Shown here one piece after another: positions 25,497-38,800 of a stretch of 64,000 bases of DNA (positions within the stretch are counted from its first letter, which is position 1; every line of letters begins with the position of its first letter). Origin of the DNA: Mimachlamys varia (taxonomy: Eukaryota; Mollusca; Bivalvia; Pectinida; Pectinidae); assembly GCA_947623455.1 (NCBI GenBank), contig OX392534.1, positions 33,237,426 through 33,301,425 of the forward strand, in the 5' to 3' direction. The notes under the pieces were generated by a model that was not told where the DNA came from, did no database searches, and was given only the letters and a program-made list of their open reading frames with translations. The translations under genes and the position numbers were made by a program.

Positions 25497-26636
25497 CCAT
25501 TTAAGTCTTTCAATTTTTTTTTATTTTGCTATATTTACAGTCTGTTTGGAATTGATAGTATATTGCCTATACATTTCTACGAATGCCTACTGAACTTTAT
25601 TTTCCGATAAAATCAGTGGATCACGCGCCTATTGGCGCAGCGCGCAGTAATACACTCCGTTACGATTTGAACACGAGGCCGCGTCACTACTTTACAGACT
25701 CGATCAATATCCTGCCGCGTAGTATGTGTTAATTTATTTAAGAAATCAATAAGAAGCATTTTAATGTTTTTTTAAATACAATAACAGTAACAAAGACAGT
25801 ATGGTTTGTTTATATATGAACTTATGTGAAAAAATAACAATAAAAAGATCTTTTGGAACTTTTTTGTTTACTTGTTGACTGAAATTTCGCAGGAGTTCGT
25901 CACCTCATAAGGCGGCTGTTTCAACAGTCTACGAAACGTTTGATTTCATCGCAGTAAGTATCATAATATCTGATTAAAGAAATAATTACACGTGGGAATA
26001 TAAGGTCTGGACAGTAAATATAAGGTTTAAAGTTTCTTTCTGGTGGTTTTATCAAAGGCTAAAGTTCAGTAGGATATCGATAGTTGTTTCATTGACCGCT
26101 TCGCGTTCCATTCCAACTATCGATATCCTACTGAACTTTATCCTTTGATAAAACCACCAGAAAGAAACTTTAATCCTTAAATATATTCTTTGTATTTCAA
26201 ACTTTTTTCGATGAATTTTCCTGACTTCGTTTATGGATGGAATTTGACAATTTTTTGTCATTTGGTACAGAAATATACAAGGTTTCCTCTCATAATATTT
26301 ATTTAATTTTCCGTTGTGCATTTATGGAGCTATACAGAGTTATTCACACTGCTAATTTCCGTGTGACGCCATTTCTCTATATAACGTTACCAAAATGACG
26401 TCAAAATGGCGTCCCGAAAGTTCGATGTTGTAAATAAACAATGATTTCTCTAATTAGACATAACGGAAAACAGTGAAAATATTATGAGATGAAAAGGAAA
26501 CAATTCTCTATAAGTACACAAAATTTCATTAAAAATGATCCCGAAACGAAGTCAGGAAAATTCATTGAAAAAAGTTGGAAATACAAAGAATATAGAGCAA
26601 AATAAAAAAAATCGAAAGACTTATGGCACGTAACTG
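25497..26636. mobile_element. TA-flanked CAGTTACGTGCC element
   Basis: The ends are CAGTTACGTGCC and GGCACGTAACTG with TA on both outer sides. The inverted ends extend over tctttcaattttttttattt-like sequence. TA duplication and CAGT-type ends suggest a Tc1/mariner-superfamily MITE. The interior contains the 26028-26175 palindrome and sequence shared with the 640-bp array units. Confidence 0.7.
26028..26175. repeat. Near-perfect long palindrome
   Basis: Arms of about 62 bp (aaagtttctttctggtggtt ... atatcgatagttg against caactatcgatatcc ... aaccaccagaaagaaacttt) flank a 20-bp loop (cattgaccgcttcgcgttcc region). A couple of mismatches are visible. Such an arm pair would form a cruciform or a stable RNA hairpin. 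Confidence 0.85.
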
Positions 26637-26929
26637 TATAGATCCTATAATTTATAGAATATAGCGAAATTTAAAAAATAAAATATATAAACTAAATTTT
26701 CCAATTTTCTTTATATGATATTAATTATCTAAAAGCATAATGAAAATAACCGCCAAATTTCAGCTTGATACGTCAAGCGGTTAAATTTCACAAAAAATCG
26801 ACTATCAGACACTGAAATCAGTGTACGTCAGGAAACGTTTTAATGGCGGATTTTGTTTTCACCCCCACAATATGTGACTGAGAGCATTTGTTAAAAGGAA
26901 TTAATGACATGTTTCTGCAAAGAAGTGTC

Positions 26930-28935
26930 ATAACTGATATAGTTCATTCTATATTGTGATATATATAGACTATACTGTAGATTTGTTTAATCCTTAATAA
27001 AAATCAAGATAACCAGGCTTTCACAAACCAGAATTTCAATTTTTCCATTGTTTTCACATGAAGACTCATTACTGTTGGAAATACAAAGAATAAATAGCAA
27101 AATAAAAAAAAAATGAAAAAGACTTTTGGCACGTCACTTTATATAGACTATACTGTAGATTTTTTTAATCCTTAATAAAAATCAAGATAGCCAGGCTTTC
27201 ACAAACCGGAGTTCAATTTTTCCATTGTTTTCACATGAAGACTCATTACTGATATAGTTCATTCTATATTGTGATATACAGTTACGTGCCAAAAGTCTTT
27301 CAATTTTTTTTTTATTTTGCTATATGTTCTTTGTATTTCCAACTTTTTTCAATGAATTTTCCTGACTTCGTTTATGGATGGAATTTGACAATTTCTTGTC
27401 ATTTGGTACAGAAATATGCAAGGTTTCCCCCATAATATTTATTTAATTTTCCGATGTGCATTTATGGAGCTATACAGAATTATCTACACTGCTAATTTCC
27501 GTGTGACGCCATTTCTCTATGTAACGTTACCAAAATGACGTCAAAATGGCGTCCCGAAAGTTCGATGTTGCAAATAAATTATGATTTCTCTAGCTATACA
27601 TAACTAAAAACAGTGAAAATATTATGAGATGAAACAGGAAAGAATTCTCTATAAGTACACAAATTTTCATTAAAAATGATCCAGAAACGAAGTCAGGAAT
27701 ATTCATTGAAAAAAGTTGGAAATACAAAGAATATATAGCAAAATAAAAAAAAAATGAAAAAGACTTTTGGCACGTCACTTTATATAGACTATACTGTAGA
27801 TTTTTTTAATCCTTAATAAATATCAAGATAACCAGGCTTTCACAAACCGGAGTTCAATTTTTCCATTGTTTTCACATGAAGACTCATTACTGATATAGTT
27901 CATTCTATATTGTGATATACAGTTACGTGCCAAAAGCCTTTCAATTTTTTTTATTTTTGCTATATGTTCTTTGTATTTCCAACTTTTTTCAATGAATTTT
28001 CCTGACTTCGTTTATGGATGGAATTTGACAATTTTTTGTCATTTGGTACAGAAATATGCAAGGTTTCCCCCATAATATTTATTTAATTTTCCGGTGTGCA
28101 TTTATGGAGCTATACAGAATTATCTACACTGCTAATTTCCGTGTGACGCCATTTCTCTATGTAACGTTACCAAAATGACGTCAAAATGGCGTCCCGAAAG
28201 TTCGATGTTGCAAATAAATTATGATTTCTCTAGCTATACATAACTAAAAACAGTGAAAATGTTATGAGATGAAACAGGAAAGAATTCTCTATAAGTACAC
28301 AAAATTTCATTAAAAATGATCCAGAAACGAAGTCAGGAATATTCATTGAAAAAAGTTGGAAATACAAAGAATATATAGCAAAATAAAAAAAAATTGAAAA
28401 AGACTTTTGGCACGTCACTTTATATAGACTATACTGTAGATTTTTTTAATCCTTAATAAAAATCAAGATAACCAGGCTTTCACAAACCGTAGTTCAATTT
28501 TTCCATTGTTTTCACATGAAGACTCATTACTGATATAGTTCATTCTATATTGTGATATACAGTTACGTGCCAAAAGTCTTTCAATTTTTTTTTATTTTGC
28601 TATATGTTCTTTGTATTTCCAACTTTTTTTCAATGAATTTTCCTGACTTCGTTTATGGATGGAATTTGACAATTTTTTGTCATTTGGTACAGAAATATGC
28701 AAGGTTTCCCCCATAATATTTATTTAATTTTCCGGTGTGCATTTATGGAGCTATACAGAATTATCTACACTGCTAATTTCCGTGTGGCGCCATTTCTCTA
28801 TATAACGTTACCAAAATGACGTCAAAATGGCGTCCCGAAAGTTCGATGTTGCAAATAAATTATGATTTCTCTAGTTATACATAACTAAAAACAGTGAAAA
28901 TATTATGAGATGAAACAGGAAACAATTATCTATAA
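26930..28935. repeat. 640-bp tandem array of a MITE-like unit (left part)
   Basis: The phrase gtgatatacagttacgtgcc recurs at 27271, 27912 and 28552 (spacing 641 and 640). Each unit contains inverted ends (acgtgccaaaagtctttcaa against aagacttttggcacgt) around phrases such as gacttcgtttatggatggaa and aaaatggcgtcccgaaagtt. An incomplete unit precedes. The third unit is cut at 28935 by the CAGGG element and resumes at 31599-31835. Minus-strand ORFs of 62 aa at 27590 and 28230 are repeat copies, not genes. Confidence 0.9.
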
Positions 28936-31598
28936 CAGGGACGTATATGTGAGAGGGATAGGTAACTGACCCATTTGGACGATGGTCTAGCGAGAGCTTT
29001 TGTACTTGTGCACCGAACCGTGAAGTTAGCGACAGCGGTTTTCCCCCAGTGTGCGCTTGCGCAGTAGCTCAACAGATTATTTCCGCTGTCATGTCAACAC
29101 TCGTGTGTTGATTGCGTTTATCATTTCATACTGGGTATACATGATTAGATTGTGAATTAGTAGGTCTTCATTTATGATGTTGAATGATTATTGTTGCCAC
29201 TGTGTCTAGGTATATTACTGTCTGGTAGATGTAGCTACCAAGCCATGGTTTTGAATCATTATTAAAAGTCCGATTCTCGACTTGTCTACCACGGCAAATG
29301 ATTCGGAATTCATGTCTTTGTACTAGATTTAGATTTTGAGAAAGATCCACCCAGTAACTAGTACTGTCCTTGAATTATCGATCATAAACAATTCACTCAA
29401 AATCCAAGATAGTCTCCCGTTAATTATAAATATCCAAGTTATAAAAATGAGTTTTCGAAAAAAAACATCTTTTTTGGTTTATTTTTTTTCTGAGCAAAGA
29501 TTAAAACAGGGTGGTTAATGTTGTTCAACAGACATGCTGTCAATCTATGTGTGCTATATGGTTTTTATACATACCGGTAATCTAACTTAGGAGACCATGT
29601 TTATATATAAATCCCTGTTTAGGCAGATTGTATCATTTCTTTGCTTCCTTCAGTTTTATATATACGGTCCAAATTATTACATTACCCGTGTAAAGTTATT
29701 TTAATTAATATCCGTATCCTTGTTGATGGTACATTCATGTTTAGGAATTTATACCAAAGGCTGCATGATATGATCAGATTAATTTCATTAAAAAATAACA
29801 GAAACAGAATCTATATATCTATAATTTTAATTTTCTCAAATACATTCGAAATATGATAGTCATAATTCTCGCACTTCACTGAATATGTCTTTTAGTCACA
29901 AGCAGCGACAACAAACAGATGCTGGAGATTTAAATGATTGGAAGGTTCCTGAATCTGCCTGGGTCACATACCTGAAAATACATCAATAGATCAAGTTAAA
30001 GTTTAATGTCTACTAATCATTTCATCATATCAATGTTTAGACTCTCATTACAATAGATAACTCATATTGATACACATAATCTTAAAATCATAATTGTTGA
30101 TGGCAATGATACCCAGTAGTACAAATATCTAACAGGTGCTCCACTATACATGACATGTGCATTATGTATATATATTCTTTTTTTTTTGTCAATCTTCTAT
30201 TCTATAATGAGACTACAAGACAGCATGTGCCCAAGTATTTAGCAAGTGTCCTTTTGCGTGCATATAGCAGGGACTGTATATACATTACACAGATGCACAA
30301 TTTACCAGTACATGTTAAGTTTTACAGGAGCTGTACTGCCCTAAATCCATGTAAGTTACAGGGACTGTATAGGCCTATATACTCTAAATATGTAGCCTAC
30401 GTTCACTACAGAGGCTGGGCGGCCATGGTGTAAAATTGACAATCATCTGTGAAGTATTTAACTAGTTTCTACCATACACATTTGTCACAAACATGTAGTA
30501 ATATATGTGAAAAACACTCAGCTGTAAAATGGTTCAAAAATTAAATCGATTGGTCGAGTAGTTATTGAGATAATTGGTTTCAACCGGAGCAGGTATTTCA
30601 AAGACCCGTGTTATTTCCATTCACGAGTGGGCGGCCATGTTGTAAAATTGACAATCATCAATGAAATATTTAACTATTTTATATCATACAAATTTGTTAC
30701 AAACATGTAGTAATACATGTGAGAATCACTCAGCTTTACAATGGTTCAAAAATTAAATCGATTGGTCGAGTAGTTATTGAGATAATTGGTTTCAACCGGA
30801 GCAGGTATTTCAAAGACCCGTGTTATTTCCATTCACGAGTGGGCGGCCATGTTGTAAAATTGACAATCATCAATGAAATATTTAACTAGTTTATATCATA
30901 CAATTTTTTTACAAACATGTAGTAATACATGTGAAAATCACTCCGCTTTAAAATGGTTCAAAAATTAAATCGATTGGTCGTGTAGTTATTGAGATAATTG
31001 GTTTCAAACGGAGCAGGTATTTCAAAGACCCGTGTTATTTCCATTCACGAATGGGCGGCCATGTTGTAAAATTGACAAACATCAATGAAATATTTAACTA
31101 GTTTATATCATACACATTTGTCACAAACAATGTAGTAATACATGTGAAAAACACTCAGCTTTAAAACGGTTCAAAAATTAAATCGATTGGTCGAGTAGTT
31201 ATTGAGATAATTGGTTTCAACCGGAGCAGGTATTTCAAAGACCCGTGTTATATCCATTCATGACCGGGCGGCCATTTTTTGGATCTCCATCTCCATGACT
31301 GCGAGAGAAACGAAAATATGACCAAAATCACAGGCGTCAACGCCATCCATACTGAAACAATTGTTAATAAAATGTTGTTTAAACAACTTGTATCAACAGT
31401 GAACCGTAATGATGGTGCAATACTTACTTCAAGTGGTCTGTTTTCACGGCAATTTTTTCGATCATCGAAGCGGCGTGGAAGCCATGCGGTAAACGCTAGA
31501 GGGCGCTAAAATCAGGGGAGGTAACTGTGAATTCATCTCGCTAGATATTTACAAGCGGATAGAGACAGTTACCTATCCCTCTCACATATACGTCCCTG
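28936..31598. mobile_element. hAT-like DNA element with perfect 33-bp inverted ends
   Basis: The left end CAGGGACGTATATGTGAGAG continues to 28968 and is perfectly inverted at 31566-31598. It is flanked by tctataa on both sides, a 7-bp duplication; hAT elements usually give 8, so one base may have been lost. CAGGG termini fit hAT. The insertion cleanly interrupts a 640-bp repeat unit. No transposase is visible; the interior carries a 212-bp tandem array and a 76-codon ORF (31279-31509) of unknown meaning. Confidence 0.8.
30417..31265. repeat. 212-bp tandem array inside the hAT-like element
   Basis: gggcggccatgttgtaaaat-type starts recur at 30417, 30629, 30841, 31053 and 31266: spacing 212, 212, 212, 213. 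Shared phrases include aaattaaatcgattggtcga and tatttcaaagacccgtgtta. Four full units and the start of a fifth; copies are about 95% alike by eye. Confidence 0.9.
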
Positions 31599-31835
31599 TC
31601 TATAAGAACACAAAATTTCATTAAAAATGATCCAGAAACGAAGTCAGGAAAATTCATTGAAAAAAGTTGGAAATACAATGAATATATAAGCAAAATAAAA
31701 AAAAATGAAAAAGACTTTTAACACGTCACTTTATATAGATTATACTGTAGATTTTTTTAATCCTTAATAAAAATCAAGATAACCAGGCTTTCACAAACCG
31801 GAGTTCAATTTTTCCATTGTTGTCACATGAAGACT
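31599..31835. repeat. 640-bp array unit, right remnant
   Basis: Continuation of the third unit of the array after the CAGGG insertion (phrases aaatttcattaaaaatgatc, gaaacgaagtcagg, aaccaggctttcacaaaccg). It ends within cacatgaagact, where the array stops. Confidence 0.85.
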
Positions 31836-32778
31836 GTATGTTGAAAAAATAAGTTAAATTCAACTAATTGGACAATTATTTCCAATATTGTCTGTTTTGA
31901 ATTCAACGTGTTTGATATATAAGCCTAGCTGTATGTTGATTTTATAAGTTTTTCGCTAGCTCAGATCTACATAATTATTACTACGAATCGTGGTGGAGTT
32001 ATCGTTCCTGGATGGCAATCAGACATCACTAACACGTTTGTCTTCGTGGTATGTTTGCGCAGTATGAGTGAGGACGTTATTGACGCAGATCGCCGTTGCT
32101 GAGTGACTCGGAACGCACTTGCCAGTATGTAAACATCGGGAAATTCTCCAAACTACAGGATGTAAATAATAGTATGTATCCAAGATCAAAGCATGACGGA
32201 TTGAACTTTAAGACACAATTATCACAAATAAACAAAATGCTTGCGAAATTTTCAGGGAAAAGCAAGCATTTATAGGTCAATAATGTTTTGATGTTTTCGA
32301 GGAGGATGTCCCCTTCGGCATCGATCCCGGGCTTTTCGATTTCAACTAGCCTATCTAGCTGTTGACTAATTGTAATACCCGATGACGTGCAAGGGTTGAG
32401 ATATTAAAATGGCTATGTATGATATGTGTGACGTTTTCTTTTGGTATGTTGGTCTTCTGTTACTGCATATATGATACAATTTCAAAGTAGGCCTTCATAA
32501 ATAAAAATGGGGGTGGGGGGGGGGGGGGCTTTATCATTGTGCATAGTATTGATTAAATTGCAACTTCCTAGGACGTACCGTACATGTGATGTGATATTAT
32601 ATTGTGGATATGTATAATGTTTGTGAATTTCAAAGGCAGTGTCTTTTGTCAAAGAGAAATTAAGCAGGGTACATATGGGCATGCAGGGGTTAGAAAGTTA
32701 TTTGGTGCAAGGTCCTATATTTCACTTGCAGATAAAATATGTTAACCATCTATTCATTAAAGATATGTTTATTTACAG
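31836..32778 (+). promoter_or_regulatory. Probable 5' flank of the large gene
   Basis: Non-repetitive sequence upstream of the first coding exon. A relatively CpG-containing patch at about 31975-32120 is the most likely promoter area. At 32095-32107, GTTGCTGAGTGAC fits the loose RFX X-box pattern (RYYNYY-N-RRNRAC), but that pattern is expected by chance every several hundred bases. A G-run lies at 32512-32528. No TATA box is convincing. Confidence 0.3.
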
Positions 32779-32814
32779 ACACACATGTGGTAGTGACAAC
32801 AACATTTTGACAAG

Positions 32815-35800
32815 ATGATGAGCTTGTCTGATTTGTACCAGCCTGGTACGTCGGAGAAAGTACAGGATTTGGACCATGACTTGAAGAAGGAACTTGATGA
32901 ACTAAAAGCAGCCGTGGAGGAGTTTGAACTGCTGTATCAAGCCCCAGCTAAACCCATAAGGTACAACAGTCTTAACTTTAAATTAAATTTAGTTTTAGTG
33001 TAAATATACATGTGCTATTTTACTTTTCATATCAATTCAATAGCCATGAAATCTGCTTGACAAATTTAATTTAAAAAGTTATTTGACCTGCAAATAAAAG
33101 ATATTGTATGGATTTCTCAAAGATATTATTTAAAAACAAGTTTGAATTTGCAGCCAATATGAATGATGTATAATTTGTTTTAGATAATAACAAGTTAATC
33201 TATATATGGATTAAAAGATATCAATAAACAACTAAAAAGTATTTTATTTGAGTGCCACACATACAATAGTTAATTTTTGTATGAAACTTGAAATAATGAA
33301 AGTGTGAGTTCTCCTGTAGTCAATCTAATGTTAGCAATAAAGATATTGTCTGCTTCAATAGTTATTGATAAACATCATAAATTGCAGATATGATCTTAAC
33401 GTAATGATTTTATAATGGTATTTGTATTTTCAGTACGGTACATATTCCAAAGGATGCAGAGCATTTCAAATTGGAAAGAAAACTGGTGATATCTCGACTA
33501 CTCCAGGTATGGAAAATTATTTATTCTTAATTTGTTTGATAGCTTTACAACAGTAAGAGTTTCTTTAAGAAAACAAAATCAATTATTCAATTTCTTCATG
33601 CAAGATAGTCCCTGCCTCTGTACTGTTAATTATTTGTTATTTACCTGTGATACAGGTGAGTTAGTCCAAGCCTCTGTACTGTAAGTTATTTGATATTTAC
33701 CTGTGTTACAGGTGAGTTAGTCCCAGCCTCTGTACCATTTATTATTTGTTATTAACCTGTGATATCGATGAGTTAGTCCCAGCCTCGGTACTGTAAGTTA
33801 TTTTTTATTTACCTGTGATACAGGTGAGCTAGTCCCAGCCTCTGTACTGTTAATTATTTGTAATTTACCTGTGGTACAGGTGAGTAAGCCACAGCCTCTG
33901 TACTGTTAGTTATTTGTTATTTACCTTTGATACATGTGAGTTAGTCCCAGCCTCTGTACTGTTAATTATGGTACCTTAATTATTTGTTATTTACCTGTGA
34001 TACAGGTGAGTTAGTCCCAGCCTCTGTACTGTTAATTTGTTTGTTATTTACCTGTGATATAGGTGAGTTAACCCCAGCCTCTGTACTTCTCATATAGGTG
34101 ATTTCATTCCAGTCTCTAGATCTTTTCTGTTAATTGTGTATGTATATTTTTACTGTGACCAAGATTGGAGTGTCCAAGCCACAGTAGTGCAAAGGTAATA
34201 CCTGGTTGAGATGAGTGTTTATATTTATACAGGTGAGCGAGTCCCAGCCACTGAAGCTTCAGGCAGATCTGATGAAGGAAGAGATGATGACATGTGATTC
34301 ACTGGAATATACACCCAAAAGTCTGCCCCTCCTACTTCACCAGGTAAGTACAGCACTTGGGCTTTTTCATATATAGGTTACTATAACTGTCATTATCAGG
34401 TCAACGGAATGCATAAAACCCTGCCCCTCCTCCTTCATCACAAAAGTTCAACAGAATACAATTAACCTAGCTTGCCCCTCCTCCTTCATAAAGTAGGTAC
34501 AGCATCTGGGCCACATCATTATATATATCATTATCAGGTAACCACAAAACCCTGCCCCTCCTCCATCATCAGGTAGGTTCAATATCTGGGCCATTTCATA
34601 TATAGGTTACTGTAACTGTCATACACCGGTAATAAGGTGAACAGAATACACACAACCCTGCCCCTCCTCCATCACCAGGTAGCTTATAGGTACAACATTC
34701 AGGGCATTTCATATATAGGTTACTATAACTGTCATAATTAGGTCAACAGAGTACAAAAAACCATGCCCCTCCTCCTTCACCAGGTAGGTACAATATCTGG
34801 GCCATTTCATATATATAGGTTACTGTAACTGTCATAATTAGGTGAACAGAATACACAAAACCCTGCCCCTCCTCTGTCACCAGGTAGGTAAAATATCTGG
34901 GCTATTTCATATATAGGTTACTGTAACTGTTATAATTAGGTGAACAGAATACACACAACCCTGCCCCTCCTCCTTCAACACAAAGGTTCAACAGAATACT
35001 ATTAACCTAGCTTGCCCCTCCTCCTTCATAAAGTGGGTACAGCATCTGGACCACATCATTATATAGGTTACTGTAAATATCATAATCATTAATGTAACTG
35101 GAATACACAAAACCCTGCCCCTCCTCCTTCATCAGGTAGGTACAAAATCTGGGCCATTTCATATTTAGGTTACTGTAACTGTCAAAATTAAGTAACCAGA
35201 TCACACAAAACCCTGCCACTCCTCCTTCATCAGGTAGGTACAATATCTGGGCCATTTCATATTAAGGTTACTGTAACTGTCAAAATTAAGTAACCAGAAC
35301 ACACAAAACCCTGCCACTCCTCCTTCACCAGGTAGGTACAATATCTGGGCCACTTCATATTTAGGTTACTGTAACTGTCAAAATTAAGTAACCAGAACAC
35401 ACAAAACCCTGCCCCTCCTCCTTCACCAGGTAGGTACAATATCTGGGCCATTTCATATATAGGTTACTGTAACTGTCATAATTCGGTCAACAGAATACAC
35501 AAAACCCTGCCCCTCCTCTTTCACCAGGTATGTACAACATTTGGGCCACTCTGATAAAACTAAGATTAAAAAGATTCTTATCATAAAGGGTCATTGCTTT
35601 TGAAAATTTCATATTCTGTCCATCTGCCTTGCATTATTGAGAAGCTGGATTTTAAATTCTTGGTGATATTTCATTTTAACCTTAATACGTTTAATATCTT
35701 AAAAACAAAACACAAACATGTACATGTAAATGTATTGAAATATGGCGAGATAATATCATCTGTTTGGTCATAAAAAGTATATTTAAAGGCCCAATATATG

Positions 35801-38800
35801 TAACTTCAGGGAAATGTTCGTGATTCTGAAAAATAAGCCTAAAACGAAGTTAACCTTAGCGGTACCTAACAAGAAACTCTTGACAAAAAAATCCAAAGAA
35901 CTGAAAATAATTCAGGTGGGGCCCACTTCAACAACAAACCGAAGGCAGAAGACAGTTCGAAATGGACGCGTGTTTACAAATAGCGTGTTTCAACTGCTGC
36001 TGTACAAGTAACCGCGAAAGAATTCATCTTAAATATTGCTGATATCAATTAATCTTAGCTAAATCAATAAATATAATAAGTTAATAGGCTTGGTTTTCTC
36101 TTCAAATTTTGGCGAAAGTTACGTATATTGGGTCTTTAAGATGTTTTAATTACATGGAATGAATCGTTTGATACCAATAAATTCATTATATGATTGATTA
36201 TATACAGAATATTTGTAATTATATTTCAGTATTTTCTGGAGAGGATTCAGCAGCTGATCCACTGTAAATATCTACACATGTTGAGATGGAAACGGTTCTG
36301 TGAACACACGAGTACCATTGAGACATTGTACCCTCACTACACCAAACGCCTCACGTAAGTACAGATAAACAGTCAATTTCACCAGTAAAATTTGTATAAG
36401 TTTGGTTAAAGTTTCATTTTCTATAACATCCTATGTAGTATTATCAGCTGTGGCCATATAAGAATTTGTGTTGTTTAAGTGTGCATGTGTGCATGAGTGC
36501 TTGAGTCAGGGTATGTTGGTGTACTTGGCTCCTTGTGATAGCATGAACCTAATGCCGACTTTATAGTGCTATCTCACTGAAATACCATGCCAAAGGTGCC
36601 AAGCACAGCATTCAGCATTGTTGTTACCCGTTATTGCTGAGCATTAAGCAAAAAACCACAATAACTAATTCTATAGACATTTGTTTGTCTCGACCAGGGG
36701 ACATAACTCATAACCTTTCTAACAGGTCAACACTCAACTAAAGCCCAAAGGTGAGGCAATGTCAAATGTCATGGTAGTCAATAAGAAGGAAAAAAATTGG
36801 TCGGAAAGGCGAAAAAACAAAATTAAGATCCTCAAAATCCCCTCTTAGGAATTGTGCAATGGGGACACAGGGCTTTATCAGCCCTCTTTTTAGGTACGGT
36901 AAACGGACCCATACCAAATGGAAAAAAGGTTTGATTTTTCCCAAATTTTTTCTAAAAAATTCCCAATTCAGACATTTGAAAAAATTGGTGGTTTTACATG
37001 CTTGAAGAGCTTCTTGTGTGGCATTAAGTTTAATTAAGAAATAAGAAAGATGGGCTGTAAATGCCATGAGTATTGACAGTGCTTTAAATAGTAATTTAGA
37101 AAAGAACTAATGTATTTAGTTGTAATAATAGTCAAAATTGTCCAAATAGCTGTTATGTCAATCAATTTTTCCCAATTTGATCTCCGGGTCCGATTTCCAA
37201 AACCCCATGATAAAGCCCTGGGACAGCAGGTACAATTCTCACTCCCTTCTTGCAGGACCACGCTAAAATGTTAAACTTTGAATAAGTTTCTCCTTAGACT
37301 ACAAAAAAATGACATAATATTGTCGTTTATATTTCCCAATAAGTTAACATTGTAAAATTTTGCCTTATGACATCTTCTCTTCGCTAGCCTTGAGGAGTTT
37401 GCAGATTGTAATCCTTTGGCTTAGCGAAGATCACCTTATGATACCTAGAGTTCAAACAGGAACTTTTTTTTTGTTATCATAACTTGTATTTGAAAAAAAT
37501 ATCTTTAATATTCAGATTGATTTTAACTGTACCAGGTATGCTTGTCTCTCTGTGAGTCACATGAAGTATAGATTCACCACAAAAAATGCTCGGCATTAGC
37601 AACTTTAAGAAGTTTTATGGACAGAAAATATCTTATTACTCATAAGTGACACAGCCTTGTCACAGCTCGGATTTTACATCAAGTACAATTTTTATTTTTT
37701 TTTATTAACAGCCGTATAGTCGCAGAGTTCAATGACTGTGTTGCAAGAGCTAAGAGGCTCAGTGCTGCCAGAGAAGCATTCCTGGCAGGTTCCGACTCAG
37801 GAATGAGCTACGTGAAGATGGAAGACCTTCTCATCTACCTGAGGTGGCTGACGTGTCACATGTACTCCATGAGAACCCCTAATCAGTTCCTCAAGGTACG
37901 ATATACAATCTTTCTCTTTAAAGTTTGAGTTTATGTATTTTTTGTGTCCTGAATATAGAATTTCCTGCATATTTTAGCTCTAATCCTAAAAAGTAAAATT
38001 TATAGGTTAAGATAATGAATAGTGTTTTAAGGGGAAAAAAATCACAAAAAATTATTTTGACTTCAAGATGTATTTCAAAAAGACAAACTTTTCAATTTAC
38101 ATACTTGCCAACTTTTTAAAATTTCCATGGGGGAGATTATGCGTGCTCAAAATTGAAAATATAAATAATATGTTTACATGTACATTCAGAGGGAAAATAA
38201 CACTTTTAAATGGCTTCTTTTGAGCTCTTCTTTCGGATGAAATCATCAGATCTATAAAAATAGGACCACTTAAGCAAATTCCAAAGTTAGAAAATGCAAC
38301 ATTTTAGGGTCCAAATTCTGCAGTCTCCCTCCTAAATAGGGAGGGTTGGCATGTATGAATTTATTGGGAGGTTTGCAATCAAACATTTTAAGTTGACTAA
38401 TTGATATTTCTGTTTGACAGATATTACAATGGCTACCGATCCTGTACAAGGCTGAGACAGTGCCCCCCAGTAGTAACCAAGACGACCTGGTGAGTTTGAT
38501 AAAATATTCTTATGATGTCAAATCTTCTAATCGAAATATTTTAATGTTTTTTTTAATGTGTAAATAAAGACATACAAAATGTATTGTGAACTTTAATAAT
38601 TCCTCCATGTAAGGGTTTTACATGGTCCTCATTTCTATACCTATAGCATTTTACCAGAGTATAAAATTTTCAAAAAATAAAGAAATTTTGAAGCTCTACT
38701 TTTTCCATGAACAAATGACTCTTATTAATAATTTGGTGTTTTTAAAACTCTAAGAATTTGGCAGTTTGGATTTCAAAATGTTTCTTTCATGATCTTATCT

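Larger units (their letters stand above)
25470..26815. mobile_element. Copy of the palindromic MITE split by a TA element
   Basis: The left fragment (cttgtggccaggagaataac) ends at about 25496. The rest resumes after 26636 with atatagcgaaattt and continues through cttgatacgtcaagcggtta to atcgactatcagacact at about 26815. The order matches the intact copy at 15756. The interruption is the element at 25497-26636. Confidence 0.75.

Noticed and set aside
25897..25962. Terminal exon for the 24.3-24.9 kb island (joins in phase and ends CAG TAA)
   Set aside because: The phase fits, but the segment lies inside the TA element at 25497-26636, so a chance match is more likely.
32095..32107. RFX X-box-like site upstream of the large gene
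   Set aside because: The degenerate pattern occurs by chance every several hundred bases on two strands; no second site or spacing supports it.
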